This document shows, one piece after another, positions 24,123 through 35,790 of a DNA stretch of 64,000 nt; position 1 is the first letter of the stretch; each line of letters opens with the position of its first letter. Source of the stretch: Dermatemys mawii. Taxonomy: Eukaryota > Chordata > Testudines > Dermatemydidae. Both the position numbers and the translations under genes were made by a program. The notes below the pieces were generated by a model. It had not been told where the DNA came from. It was given only the letters and a program-made list of their open reading frames with translations, and searched no databases. Location of the stretch: positions 70,078,911-70,142,910 of the forward strand of contig ML677341.1 in the NCBI GenBank assembly GCA_007922305.1, written 5' to 3'.

Positions 24123-25008
24123 CAGAGGTGAAAGTAAAATTTTTGATTTACTGGTACGGGGGCAGGGCGCAGCTTTCCCCGGAAGGGGCGGGGCCTCTGA
24201 CGGAAGGGGCGGGGCAAGGGAATCAGCAGCCGTTCCCGCCCCCCCTCCGCCCAGCTGGTTAGCTGTTCCTTTTGCCCCTCTTCCCCCGTCAGCAGCTGCG
24301 GGAGAGCAAAAGGGACAGGGACCTTTAAGCGCTGCTGCGGCAACGCTTTAAAGGACTGGGCTTAAAGCGCTGTCACAGCAGCACTTTAACGTTGCTGCTC
24401 TTTTTGCACCCCCACATCTGCAGCCCTGCCAGGTCCCTACTGGCAGGGCAGCCAATGGGGAGTGCGAAAGGGGCAGGGACGCTAAAGTGCTGCTCCCACA
24501 GCGCTTTAAGCCCGGTCTTTTAAAGCAGCAAAAGGACCCTGCTTAAAGCGCTGCCCCGGCAGCGCTTTAACCTCCCTGCCCCTTCTGCACACCCCCGCCC
24601 CCCACCGCTGCCACCACAGCTAGGTAGCTGCTCCTTTTGCCCACGGCGGCGGTGGGGGGCGGAGGCGCGCAGAAGGGGCAGGGAGGTTAAAGCGCTGCCA
24701 GGGCAGCGCTTTAAGCAGGGTCCTTTTGCTGCTTTAAAAGACCGGGCTTAAAGCGCTGTGGGAGCAGCACTTTAGCGTCCCTGCCCCTTTCGCACTCCCC
24801 ATTGGCTGCCCTGCCAGTAGGGACCTGGCAGGGCTGCAGATGTGGGGGTGCAAAAAGAGCAGCAACGTTAAAGTGCTGCTGTGACAGCGCTTTAAGCCCA
24901 GTCCTTTAAAGCGCTGCCACAGCAGCGCTTTAAAGTAAGGCAGTACTGGCCGGACAGGCTTTTTACCTGTACAGTGTACCGGCCCGTACCGCCTTACTTT
25001 CACCTCTG
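24123..25008. mobile_element. hAT-type foldback element (copy B)
   Basis: The ends are CAGAGGTGAAAGTAA and TTACTTTCACCTCTG, a perfect 15-bp inverted pair. The 8-bp flanks are ATTTTAAG (24115-24122) and ATTGTAAG (25009-25016), a 7/8 match. The interior is a giant inverted repeat (24323-24935) with no transposase. It interrupts the DIRS-like recombinase frame, so it is the younger insertion. The termini match copy A at 1370-1883. Confidence 0.85.
24323..24935. repeat. ~610-bp palindrome with ~285-bp arms
   Basis: The left arm runs from about 24323 to 24608 and the right arm from about 24650 to 24935. They are near-identical when one is reversed. Paired landmarks include CAGCCCTGCCAGGTCCCTAC with GTAGGGACCTGGCAGGGCTG, and GGGCAGGGACGCTAAAGTGC with GCACTTTAGCGTCCCTGCCC. 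The pairing extends into the C-rich and G-rich stretches near the centre. AGCGCTTTAA motifs recur many times within each arm. Confidence 0.85.
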
Positions 25009-25273
25009 ATTGTAAGGGCACATTTGACTAAGGTGCAAGCTGCTTTTTAGCCCATGCCCCCATTCAGGACATCTGCAGGGCTGCCATATGATCTTCAGTT
25101 CACATGTTCACCTTGCGCTATGTGATCATCTCCCAGACCAGGGAAGACACCGGGTTCAGCAGGGCTGTGCTCCATCCTGAGGATTTGTGAACTCCTACCC
25201 ACCTCCAACAGATGTAGCTTGGAATCACCTACTGTGGAATAGATGTGAGCAGTCACTTGAAGAAGAAAAGGCA

Positions 25274-25569
25274 GTTATCTTTTCCAAAACTGGTGTTATT
25301 TGAGATGTGGTGTTCATGTCTGTTCCACATCCCACCCTTCTTCCCCTCTTTCGGAGTGGTCTGAGCCAAGAAGAACTGAGGGTAGGGGAGCACGCAGCGC
25401 CCCTTGTATTGTGTGGAGGCACCACTCTAGGGGTCACTAGGGGCGCATCCCTATGGGTACTGCTAGTGGAAAAACTTCCGGCACCAGTGCACGTGGTGAG
25501 CATGCACACCTAGTGTGGAATAGACATGAGCAACACATCTCAAAGAACTCCAGTTACAGAAAAGGTAAC
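25274..25569. repeat. Inverted pair at the end of the DIRS-like element
   Basis: The 56-bp arms, 25274-25329 and 25514-25569, are inverted copies with a few mismatches. Paired landmarks are GAGATGTGGTGTTCATGTCT and AGACATGAGCAACACATCTC. The spacer is about 184 bp. Confidence 0.75.
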
Positions 25570-26529
25570 ACTCTTTTCCCCCACTCACATGCTTTCTCTG
25601 TGTTCCTCCCAGTCTCCTACCCCCACTCCACTTCTGGCATCCTTACCCTGCATGTCCCTCCTTTTCTCTTTAGTGTCCTACCCCTCACATTTCCCCCCTC
25701 TTCCATCACAAAGTATTGCCCCTCTTCGGTCTCCCTTGTAGTCATCACATTCCCTTACAGCCTCCCTCCTCTCCCCACTCTCCTTCAGCTCCTGCCAAAA
25801 CCTCATATCCCCCTGAACCCTGTAAGCCTCCCTCTCTGCACCTCCCAGGGTCCTTCTGCTCCCAACACTTCCTTGCATTCTCCTCAGTCTCCTTCTGGGG
25901 CTCAGAAAGCTCAACAAGCTGCTCTCAGACTTCATTGACAAACAGAGAAGACTCCAAGACATGAAGAACAGCAGATTCCTGTGTCTCTTCCTTGCTGCAG
26001 CATAACAGGGGAAAGCCTTCCTCACAGACCATCATTTTTCTAAGTCTTGTCATGTGCAAAAGAGGCTGCCTTTAAGAAAGATGGCTGCCAGCTCCCATTG
26101 TTTAGAATGGGACAGAAACCAGGCTGCCTTCAGAAGATGGCTGCCTCTAGGTGATTAGCAGCTGGATAGGAAGCTATGAAGAGACAGGAAAATGTGGGAA
26201 GTGGGAGGAAAGCAAGGTCTGCTTACAGGAGATGGAGCAGAAAGCAAGGAAATGTGGGGAGCAGGACTCTACTGAGGTGGTGCAGTTGCATTTGGAGTGC
26301 AAGGAGGGAATCTTGAAGGATTCAAGGGAGTGTGTGGGTTCGGAGGAGCCAAAAGGGGAATGTGGAATAAGAAGGAGGCTGAGGAGCTTGCAAAGAAATG
26401 TGACAATTACCTGGGAGATTGAAGAGTTGCAGAAGACTGTGGGAGTGAAGGAGGAAGATGTGAAGGTTAGGATACTGTAAAAGCACAGGCAGGAAAATAT
26501 GGGGGGTAGGAATGTAGGGAGTGAAGTGG
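25570..26529. other. Pyrimidine-rich then purine-rich sequence
   Basis: About 25570-25920 is strongly C/T-rich on the + strand, and about 26160-26500 is strongly G/A-rich. The open frames in both parts look like composition artefacts. No family is recognised. Confidence 0.4.
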
Positions 26530-28110
26530 GAATTGGATACTACTGAATTGATTCAATAAGGACAAGTGCAGAGTCCTGCATTTAGGACGGAAGAATCCCA
26601 TGCACTGCTACAGACTGGGGACCGACTAGCTAAGCTGCAGTTCTGCAGCAAAGGACCTCGGTATTATAGTGGACGAGAAGCTGGATATGAGTTAGCAGTG
26701 TGCCCTTGTTTCCATGAAGGCCAACGGCATATTAGGCTGCATTAGTAGGAGCACTGCCAGCAGGTTGAGGGAATGGTTATTCCCTTTTATTTGGCACTGG
26801 TGAGGCCACACGTGGAGTATTTTGTCCAGTTTTGGTCCCCCCACTACAGAAGGAATGTGGAGAAATAGGACAGAGTCCAGCGGAGGGCAACGAAAATGAT
26901 CAGGACGCTGGGTCACATGACTTACGAGGAGATGCTGAGGGAATTGGAGTTATTTAGTCTACAGAAGAGAACAGTGAGAGGAGATTTGATGGCAGCCTTC
27001 AATTTCCTGAAGGGGAGTGTCATAAGTGTGAAGTAGCCTAGAATTAGTGTTTACCTATAAGGGGTTAAGTTAAAGGTAACCTGAGAGGTGGACAACTGAC
27101 CAGTGAGAAATTCCTCAGGAGACAAAGGATTTTAAGTTTCAGTTTCTCTCTGGGTCTCTCTCTGTTCACCTTGGCTATGGGATGAACACAGCTATGTCTT
27201 TCACTATAACTATAGTTTCTATCAAGTACTATAGTCAGTAAGTTTACCTTCTTTTTATCACTTGGAGGGTTCTCAGTGGTGAGTGTTGGCTGGGTGCTTC
27301 TTGATATTGTAAGCTTCAGCAGAGATATCAACAGTGGGAGAAAGTTGCCTCGGGGGAGAGGTTTGGTTTCTGAATCCTTTTGTTGATTATGGTAGATGCT
27401 GTTCTATTGATGGTTATAAGAGATTTATTCCTTTCTTCTTTTCTTTTATTAAAATCTTTCTTTTAAGAAGCTGACTGCTTGTTTTCCATTGTGTAAGGTC
27501 CTGGTTTTGGATCGGGCACGTCTCGCAGGAGTAGGTGAGGTTTGTTTTTTTTTTTTCTCAAGCTTCCCAGGGAAGGAAGAAGTTTGGGGGGTTAGTGGAA
27601 AGGGAAAGAAGGGTCCCAAACTACCCTAAATTGAGTTTGGTGGTGGCAGCAGTTAGTTCCAGACACAGAAGAAGCTGTGTTCTGGGGAAAAACATTTTAA
27701 CCCAAGCTGGTAAAATAAGCTTGGTGGGGTTATTTCTTTTTTCATGAGGGTCCTCACATCTGTACCCTAGAGTTCAGAGTAGGGAGGCAATCCTGACAGG
27801 GAGTTCCAAAGAGGGTGGAGCTCGGCTGTCCTCAGTGGTGGCAGATGACAGAACAAGAAGCAGTTGTCTCAAGTTGCAGTGGGGGAGGTCTAGGTTGGAT
27901 ATCAGGAAATACTATTTCACTAGGAGGATGGGGAAGCACTGGAATGGATTGCCCAGGGAAGTAGAATCTCCTTCCTTAGAGGTTTTAAGGCCTGGCTTGA
28001 CAAAGCTCTGGCTGGGATGATTTAATTGGGGTTGGTGCTGCTTTGAGCAGAGGATTGGACTAGATGATCTCCTGAGGTCTCTTCAAACCCTAATATTCTA
28101 TGATTCTACC
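26530..28110 (+). mobile_element. CR1 LINE 3' part, split by a solo LTR
   Basis: 26540-27017 resembles the CR1 C-terminal coding region (TGCAGAGTCCTGCATTTAGG, GAGGCCACACGTGGAGTATT). After the LTR, 27804-28110 continues it, ending with GATTGGACTAGATGATCTCC and AATATTCTATGATTCTA, the canonical CR1 3' end. Joined at the target site, the sequence is continuous. Confidence 0.88.
27018..27798. mobile_element. Solo LTR (endogenous retrovirus-type)
   Basis: The 781-bp unit starts TGTCA and ends TGACA, and is flanked by a perfect 5-bp duplication GGGAG (27013-27017 and 27799-27803). It has no internal genes. An A/T-rich tract with TTTTATTAAAATC lies near 27446. A solo LTR arises by recombination between the two LTRs of a full provirus. 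The retroviral class cannot be decided. Confidence 0.85.
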
Positions 28111-28739
28111 AGGTGGAGTGGGGTGGAGGAGAAGGGAAGTGGTGGGAGGGGAGAGAGACAGCTTCCCTATCCCAGGGATTAGGAAAGGGTAAGTGGAGTC
28201 CATGTCCAAGCAGCCAATGAGGAGACATGTTTTTGCCTGTGCATTTAAGATTGATGTTTGAAACTGAAATGATCAAGCACAAAACAGGGGTGGACCATTT
28301 CCCCCAGAGATTCAAAAGTCAGAAGGCAATTTAAAAAACATCCTCCAAAACATACATACATGGAATTGAAAAAACAGGAGTTTTTTAAGCCAGTCTTTAA
28401 ATTTTGGGGGTTTGCAATACAGAGACTGACAACATGAGGGAGTGAACACAAAAAAGGAAAGGAAGGGAACAGGGGAAAACACTAACAACAAACAAAAACC
28501 TACTTGAGATGCACAAGAGAAGAAAAAGTGGAACTAAGGAAGGGAAAGAAGGAAAAACAAAAGTAAGAGAAACCTGGTAAGTTATATTTTTTAAAAAGTT
28601 TAGTTAAAAGCTGAATATTAAATATTGATACAAACTATTGTATTGTTTGAAAACATAATACATGAGGCATCATAAATATACATGCTGTTATACACTAGGG
28701 CTAGGTACTGTAAACTGTGTCAGAAAAATAGCTAAAACC
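28111..28739. other. Intergenic, no gene seen
   Basis: Purine-rich, non-coding sequence. Confidence 0.5.
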
Positions 28740-28925
28740 CTCTCATCAGTTGATCTCAAAGTGCCTTACAAAGGTGATGAGCATCATAATTCCCAGTTGA
28801 CATATGGGGAAACTAAGGCACAGATAGGGGAATTGACCTGTGCAAGGTCACCCAGCAGCCAAGCTCAAAGTAGGGTCTCCTAAATCCCAGTTCACTGCTC
28901 TGTTTGCTAGGTCACACTGCCTCCC
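28740..28925 (+). repeat. CORE-SINE/MIR-like fragment
   Basis: Contains TATGGGGAAACTAAGGCACA followed by TGCAAGGTCACCCAGCAG and a terminal ACACTGCCTCCC, the layout of MIR-type SINEs. Old and diverged. Confidence 0.7.
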
Positions 28926-31900
28926 ATAACACATGCCTTTAAAAAAAGAACATGAATAACCAGCGAAGTTTATAAACAGCTACTAGGAAGTAGGGCATTT
29001 CAAAACAGTATGGTTTGGTTTGTACAGAATCAGCTTTTTTTTTCCAGTACAGTTTTGCATTCAGTCTCTTGGCCTGATTTAAATGCATTGTAGAGCAACT
29101 ATGGTATCCTATACAAGGACACAAATTAAAGAGAATTAGAAGAAGTTAATAACATTTATTTTACTGTTTAAATAGCTGAAAAAGCAAGGTGACTGCAGCT
29201 GGGGATGCCGTTGAACCAAAACCTATGATCTAAAAAGAATTAAACAGCTGTGCCTCTGTCTAGGCTTCTCCAGAACTCCTGGAGTTTACATATCTAACCA
29301 CAGACATCAGTCATGGGGGATTAATCTGGGCTGGAGTTGAAATCAGGAGGTAGATTCATCATATGATACTATGAGGCGGAGATTAAGGGGACCTTAACAG
29401 GTTGGCGGCATTTGCCTGAAACGCTGCACCCTGTTGGTAGGCACCGATCATTCTAGGAAAGGGTTAAGTGGGTCTTGTTGGCTCACTGAGGTAGGTGCTT
29501 CATTGCCCCCACCTGGCTATAAGGGAGAAGGAGGAGTGGGGAAAGAATACCATTAGGGTGTGGACTGAATATTTCTGTAAAGAAGACATGTATTGTTTTT
29601 TCTCTTGTGCCTTTTCTACACTGGGGTTTTTAGCCATCAATGTAGTTATATTGCTACAAACCCCTAGTGTAGCTAAGGTATACTGTTGGCAGCAGAGTCT
29701 TGCACTGGTACAGTTTACCTCAGTGCAAGTCAAGTTCACACCAGGGAACTATGCCTTTATTAGAGAGTTGCAGTTATGTGGCCACATCAATGTGACTACA
29801 CAGGTTTCTACAAACCCGAGGTAAGTGCACATCTAATGCTTGGGCACCCTTGGCAGTCTGTTAAATTACACTAAAATAGATAGACCCATCTGTTCTTCCA
29901 GATCAAATAAAATAATCCAGCAAAACCATAAATATAATAGAAGTTAATTTACCCATGTCCCCATGTTACTCCTGCCAGTACCAGCCTTACTCAATACCCA
30001 TAGGGAGGTTCTCCTGATGGAGACTTGTCTCAGATGTTTCTGCTGGGATGTTTTCCCCCCCTTTCCCAATAGGACAGCTGGTCACCAAACTCTGTGGATC
30101 AGCTTGTGGGAGGGGAGAACTTTTGTGTGTGTGTGTGTGTGCATAGGCTCTGTTCCTGTCCATTTGCAGCATAGCTCTAATAAAGCTGCACTGTTAGGGA
30201 ATCCATCATGTCACCATGGAAGGAGCCTTTGGAAAAGTCTCACATCCTTAGACTGTATTACTTTTCATGCTGAACTCCAAGGCAATGCTACACATCCCCC
30301 TTTCTCCATTTATTCCCTCTTGGAGCACCCTCTGTGAGGAAGAAAAAATACTATGGAGCAGGCTGGCACACTCTTTCATGCAGGAGAAAGGTGCTGTTGC
30401 TGAGATCTTAAGCCTTTTCTGTGTGAAATAATATAATAAAATAGTAAGTACCTGGCATTACAGAATGGCCACTTTGTTCACATACTATAGTTTAGTTTTA
30501 ATTATTTATGGTAATAATTTATAAGCTAGTACTGCTAGTAATAGGAGTTTTCATGACAGCATTTGCTGAGCGTTTGGCTTTTTTGTGCTGATTATTTGTG
30601 TGAGGCATAGCAAGGCTCTACAGGTCTCTTTTAGTGAAGTCCTGTAGATGAAGCCAAATAGCTCCTTGTGCACATGGGATTTTTGCTCATGGGAAGCTGC
30701 TTGCACATTAAGAGGCAGAATGTGGCACATATAACTTCTCCCAAGGTAAGAGTCACCTCATAGCTGTACCTCTTAATCTCCCAAACCTGATTTGAGGGAA
30801 TGACCCTCAGCAATGCACAGAAGTTGTTAGTCCAGATACAGTAAAATGCTAGAGATTTATTTATATAAATAGAGATTTATTTAGCAAACATTTCTGCAAT
30901 GTCAGTTTATGACTAATCCATGTGTGAGGCAAATAATTATAAACCTGGGGATTATCATATTCATATTGTGTGATGGAACATTTGAGTATTTGGTCCGGGT
31001 ATCCTTCTTAATGAGACACAGCTGAGAGTTATGGATCACTTCCCACGTAAATTGGAGAGGAGGAACATACTGATTGCCAAAAATGGAAAATAAATGACTA
31101 AATTCAACCTCTCTACCACCAAAGACCAGATGTTCAAGTCAGCTTTACATCACCTCATGTGTCAAACTTCCTGTGACTAACATCAGGATTTGGAAGTCAG
31201 GCAGACAGAGATTATAAAAGCCTGAGCAAATATATGTAGAGAGAGTGCTATGGTGAAAAGTGGATTCCTGTTCAATCTGGACTTTAAAAGAAGTCAGGAG
31301 CACATAATTTCAGTATTCTGAAGTGGTGAAAGAAAACCATGCTTTGTAAGAGCAAAATCTCTGTCAATTAGTTCTATTTCTAACCATTGTGTTTGGATAA
31401 ATATATACACACATGCATGCACACACCTATCAGGTGTTTGCAGAATTAAAAAGAGCTGATGTACATATCAGCACTTTCTTGCCCAGTACCGGGCTGCAAG
31501 TGCAGTTTGTTATTACATTTTGTATGGCAGTGTGCACCTGTAAGTCATCTATTCTGACTGCAGAGAAGTAAACTAAATTAATCTAATTGTCTTGCATGAA
31601 AAATACTCCAGATAAGACTAATTAGCTCTTTGTATTTAGGTTAGCTACCATCTGCTCCTTATTAAATAAAATGTATTTCTTTAGAAAACCTTCCAAAAAT
31701 TAAAATCTGGAACATATAATACCTGCTTTTCTTGATAATTCCCCCTAAAACTTAAAACAACCCCCCAAAAGAATGTTAATCCCTGTTTCCCCTGTTCCTG
31801 GACATGTGTGTTTAAGTGTGTGCAGGAAAGTACACAGGAGGAAGAAAGTCTTCCTTGTCTTATATAAAGAGGAAGAAAGAGAACAATCACAGTAAACCTT

Positions 31901-33887
31901 TTTGATGCATGAATCGACACTCCCATAATGTTACTGCTGTAACCTATGCACTACTCCATCCGTCTGGTACCTCTCATCCTGTTTGTACATTTCATCTTAA
32001 TTTTGGTTGTAAAATCCTTAAAGCATGGCGATAATCTTTTATTTGTCTGTAAGCCATCATGCAGGTTTACTGCATTATTACAAATACTATTAAAACAACT
32101 CTTAGGAACATGAGAAATCTGTATTATTTTTATGAATATTATGTGTACCTCTGTTTATATGAATTGAATGTCATGGTAAAGGTCTACTATGAAGTGTCGA
32201 GGAGCTACTTCCACATCCCAGGAAAAACAGTACACTGGCTTTTCCTAAACATGCTGCCACCCAAGAACACTTAACAGTGTGCTCTTTGATGGTCCACCTC
32301 CATCCTTTGGTATGCTCTCCAGACACCTTTGCCAATGGGAGGGAGGCATTAATGTGTGGATATGCAGAACAAAGAGGCCTGCCTGATTCTCTTTGAAAAA
32401 GGGAATCTCAGGAGAGGCAGGGAGCATAGAGGCACTGTCTGCAGGGAAGCAAACTGAAACCAAGTACCCAGAGGCAAGGGTTACCTGAGATAAGTTGAGC
32501 CTGCCTAAGCTTGGAGGGAAATAAGTTTAGGTAAGAAATAGACTTTGTTGTTGTTTTAACTCTTGTGTTTGAATATTTGGTTCCTCTGGATAAATAAGTA
32601 TTTTGTTCTGAGTCATTGCATTTACCTACCAGTTACAGTTTCCAAAGGGCAATCTCTTGCAGATCAAACACAGTTGGATGTGCTGAGGAATCAATATTGG
32701 AACACAGGGGGCTGCAGTCCACAGACCTAGTCTGAGAGTGGGAGAATCACAGAATTCCACCCTGGGATGAGTGAAGTTGCAGGGCTTGTCATTTGAAAAG
32801 ATGTGCAGGTAACCCCGTACCTGTAACTGTAACAACAGTCATAGGGAGTATTCCACTGATATTTTCAAAAAGCCCTAATCTAGAAAAAACAAAATAAAAT
32901 GTTACATTATAGCAGCACCTATAACTATTAATTATAACTATATTTATAATTTAATTATTGCTATTTTAAGGGGAATAACTTTTGGACTCAACCTCTGATC
33001 AACTAGCTGTGCAGTGCTGCTAATTTGCCCCACTCACCCATGGTTTGTTTTTATGTAGTTAAAACAGTAAGATAGTGCAATGATTGAAAGTGGGCCAAAG
33101 TATTAACTAAGTGAATTGAATAAAATATGCTTCAGTTCAATACATCTCTTAGATCTGTTGAGATGTTTTCAGTGAATTGGAATTTTATGGGGACAAAGTT
33201 TTCAATGCTGGGTGAGTCATTCATGAATATTTACTAGCTCCATGAAATTGTTAAAATAGTTAGTGATAATATTCATTATTTGTCCAGCGCTACTCACCAC
33301 AGCTTAACAGAATTAGAACTTGCAATCATCAGTTTGTTTTTGAAACAAATATATAGTCTTATAGCAAAGAATGGCTGTTGTGGATGCAGAATCCATTACA
33401 ATATGAATGAGTTTGCTTTAGAGCTATTCAGACAGGTCCTGATCCAACAGCCACTGAAATTGGTGGAAAGATTTCCATCGACTTCAGTGAGCTTTGGATC
33501 TGGCCCACAATACTCAGTTGACTATCTGTGCTATTTTATATCATAAAAAGTGCTTTGTTCACCATCCAAAACAAGACAAAAACTCCCCCTTTTCATCCAC
33601 TTGATGGATTTGCCAAAAGAGGATGTTCAGAGAAGATAGTTTTTCGGTAATCTTCTGATTATTCTAATCACCCAAATGGGCAAACAACAGTATTCCACCA
33701 GTCTGAATCCTAGAGCTAGAGCCCACTGAAATGTCAGTAGCCCTCAGTGCAACTGGAAAATAAGGAGAGAACTTGACTGCTATGATCTGTTATCATGATC
33801 TTTACTTATTACTGGGTTATAATTTCTAGGAAAGTGTCATCTCAATCTAACTCACGCTGTGTAGCACCATCTTGGCACATAAGAATA
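28926..33887. other. Intergenic region, no gene seen
   Basis: Mostly AT-rich. About 29605-29830 resembles a reptile MITE (TTTTCTACACTGGGG and CCCTAGTGTAGC). A (TG)n microsatellite lies at 30123-30142. About 33430-33505 (GGTCCTGATCCAACAGCC to GATCTGGCCC) matches an old widespread amniote repeat by pattern. No exon-like frames found. Confidence 0.45.
30123..30142. repeat. (TG)n microsatellite
   Basis: About ten uninterrupted TG units. Confidence 0.9.
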
Positions 33888-34103
33888 AGGCTGTCAAGCA
33901 ATTTAAAAAATTAATTGCAGTCAATTGCAGTTTTAATCATACTGTTAAAAATAATAGAATACCATTTATTTAAATATTTTGGATGTTTTCTACATTTTCA
34001 AATATATTGATTTCAATTAGAACACACGATACCGAGTATCAGAGGGGTAGCCATGTTAGTCTGGATCTGCAAAAGCAACAGAGTCCTGTGGCACCATATA
34101 GAC

Positions 34104-34348
34104 CAGTGGTCTTCAAAGTGGGGTGCATGCACCCACAGGGGTGCACAAGACCTCGGTGCCACCACCGATTCTGCCCGGGAGACTTCCGAACTCCCGAGCG
34201 GTCTATTTTTGTCCCACCAAAATACCGCCATGGAAAGCGGAAGCTTCCACTTTCTGTGGCAGTATTTCAGTGGACATACCCACCGGGGGCCATGCGAATT
34301 TTTCCTCTGCGAAAAGGCGCCACAGAGGAAAATCTTTGAAGACCGCTG
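34104..34348. mobile_element. hAT-type MITE with perfect 8-bp duplication
   Basis: The ends are CAGTGGTCTTCAAAG and CTTTGAAGACCGCTG, which pair at 14 of 15 positions. The flanks ATATAGAC at 34096-34103 and 34349-34356 are identical. 245 bp, non-coding. Confidence 0.92.
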
Positions 34349-34373
34349 ATATAGACTAAGAGATGTATTAGAG

Positions 34374-35643
34374 CAGGGGTCTCAAACATGTGACCCGCCG
34401 AGCCCTTCTCTGCGGCCCACGATGCTCCTCCTGCCCCCTCACTGCTCCCCTGCGGTCCCCAGCCAAGCTCCCTGCGGCCCTCCCGCCCCCCTGCCAAGCT
34501 CCCCGCAGCTTCCCCACCCCCCCCAAGCTCCCCACGCCTCCCCTGCCAAGATCCCCACCATCCATGCCAAGCTCCCCGCAGCCCCCCCCAGCTCCCCCCG
34601 ACCCCCGCCAAGCTCCCGCGGCCCCCCTGCACTCCCCCACGTGCTTCTCACCCGCGCGCTGCTTCTCGCTGCTCCACTTAACACCAGGCAGTTCTCTGGC
34701 AGCTTAGCAGTTCCTAGGAGGGAGGGGCCAGGAGCTGGAAGCCTCATGCACAGGGGAGGATTGGGAGAAAGGAGCAGGGATTTGGGGAAGGGGTTGGATT
34801 AGGGTCGGGGAGGGGGCGGAGTTGGGGTGAGAACATTGATGAAGGGGTTTGCAGGGGACAGGGAAGGGGTGTGAATAGGACAGGGAAGGGGTTGAAAGAG
34901 GCAGAGCAAGAGTGGAGTGTGAGTGCAGCCCAGTCCAGGAGGGTGCTTTAACAGAAGTAAATCTAAGTTCCTGTTTGGTCCTTTGAGTGAGGTGCATTAT
35001 TAAGTGAATATATTTTATTAAAACTGGTTGGAAATGACTTCATCAAAAAAAAGAACATTCATGGAAGAAAAGAGAGTTTTCCAACACAAATGAGAGAATT
35101 TATATTTTTTCACAGAGGTAAAAGATAAAATTCAATGCCTTATTTGTCAGCAAACGATTGCTGTTCCCAAGGAATATAACATGCGTCAGCACTACGACTC
35201 GATGCACCATGAAAAATATTTTTTACTATACTTTTATATTGTATGTGTAGCACGGAGGCTGAGTATGAGGTTCAGATTTGTTAGGGGATGGAGTAGCTCA
35301 CCTAAGGCGGAGTCTCAAACACGTGACCCGCGGTGTTATTTTCTGTGACCAGCCAAGCTCCCCATGCCCCTTCTCTCCCCGCACTTAATTTCCTGCAGCC
35401 GCCAAGCTCCCCGCGCCCCCCGCCTTCCCCCTGCCTACCTCCAGGCACTTAGCATTTTCCAGGAGGGGAGGGGAGAGAAGCTGCGTGCTCAGAGGAGGAG
35501 GTGGGGCAGGGGTGGGACCTCATGGAAGAGGTGGGGTGGGGGCGGTGCCGGGGCAGTGAGGGGGGCGTGTCAGTGATGCGGCCCTCAGGCCAACGAACTA
35601 GTCCTCATGTGGCCCTCGTGGTCATTTGAGTTTGAGACCCCTG
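34374..35643. mobile_element. hAT-type element with BED zinc-finger remnant
   Basis: Perfect 14-bp inverted ends, CAGGGGTCTCAAAC and GTTTGAGACCCCTG. The flanks are TATTAGAG (34366-34373) and TATTAGCT (35644-35651), a 6/8 match. The interior is very GC-rich on the left and right, with a coding remnant at 35034-35225. A second terminus-like sequence at about 35309 (GGAGTCTCAAACACGTGACC) suggests an internal partial duplication. Confidence 0.85.
35034..35225 (+). pseudogene. hAT transposase N-terminal fragment (BED-like finger)
   Basis: It begins MTSSKKRTFMEEKRVFQHK and then meets a stop. It continues KIQCLICQQTIAVPKEYNM followed by RQHYDSMHHEKY. The spacing C-x2-C to H-x4-5-H is that of the BED/C2H2 finger in hAT transposases related to GTF2IRD2 and ZBED-type proteins. 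Only the N-terminus remains. Confidence 0.7.
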
Positions 35644-35790
35644 TATTAGCTTTCATGTGTGAATAAGATGCCACAGGACTCTTTGTTGCTTTTACACAAT
35701 ACCAAGTGTGCACTGCTCACTGCATATTATTTTATAGATTTTATTTTTTTACATAAATGCACTCAAAACCAAAACAATGTCAAACTTTAG

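Larger units (their letters stand above)
23500..25569 (+). mobile_element. DIRS-like tyrosine-recombinase retroelement, 3' part, split by a hAT
   Basis: Translated pieces at 23620-24120 and 25017-25180 resemble the tyrosine recombinase of DIRS-type elements. They are interrupted by the hAT-type element at 24123-25008. After the coding part, 25274-25329 and 25514-25569 form an inverted pair, as expected for DIRS termini. The reverse transcriptase and 5' half are missing. Several stops make it inactive. Confidence 0.6.
34037..35693. mobile_element. Penelope 3' tail unit in inverted arrangement
   Basis: The left part (TATCAGAGGGGTAGCCATG to GAGTCCTGTGGCACC) is the reverse complement of the tail seen at 3760-3796. 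The right part (ATGCCACAGGACTCTTTGTT) is the same tail in forward orientation. The outer flanks are ACACGATACC and ACACAATACC, an apparent target duplication. The unit is thus two tails pointing outwards, and hAT-type elements have since interrupted it. Confidence 0.65.

Noticed and set aside
25453..25938. 161-residue frame with Pro/Ser-rich sequence
   Set aside because: It runs from the DIRS terminal repeat into a pyrimidine-rich tract; the composition explains the open frame.
34267..34802. Long open frames on both strands rich in Pro, Gly and Ala
   Set aside because: They lie inside the GC-rich part of a hAT-type element and repeat a CCCAAGCTCCC-like unit. The length comes from composition; no domain or splice signal is present.
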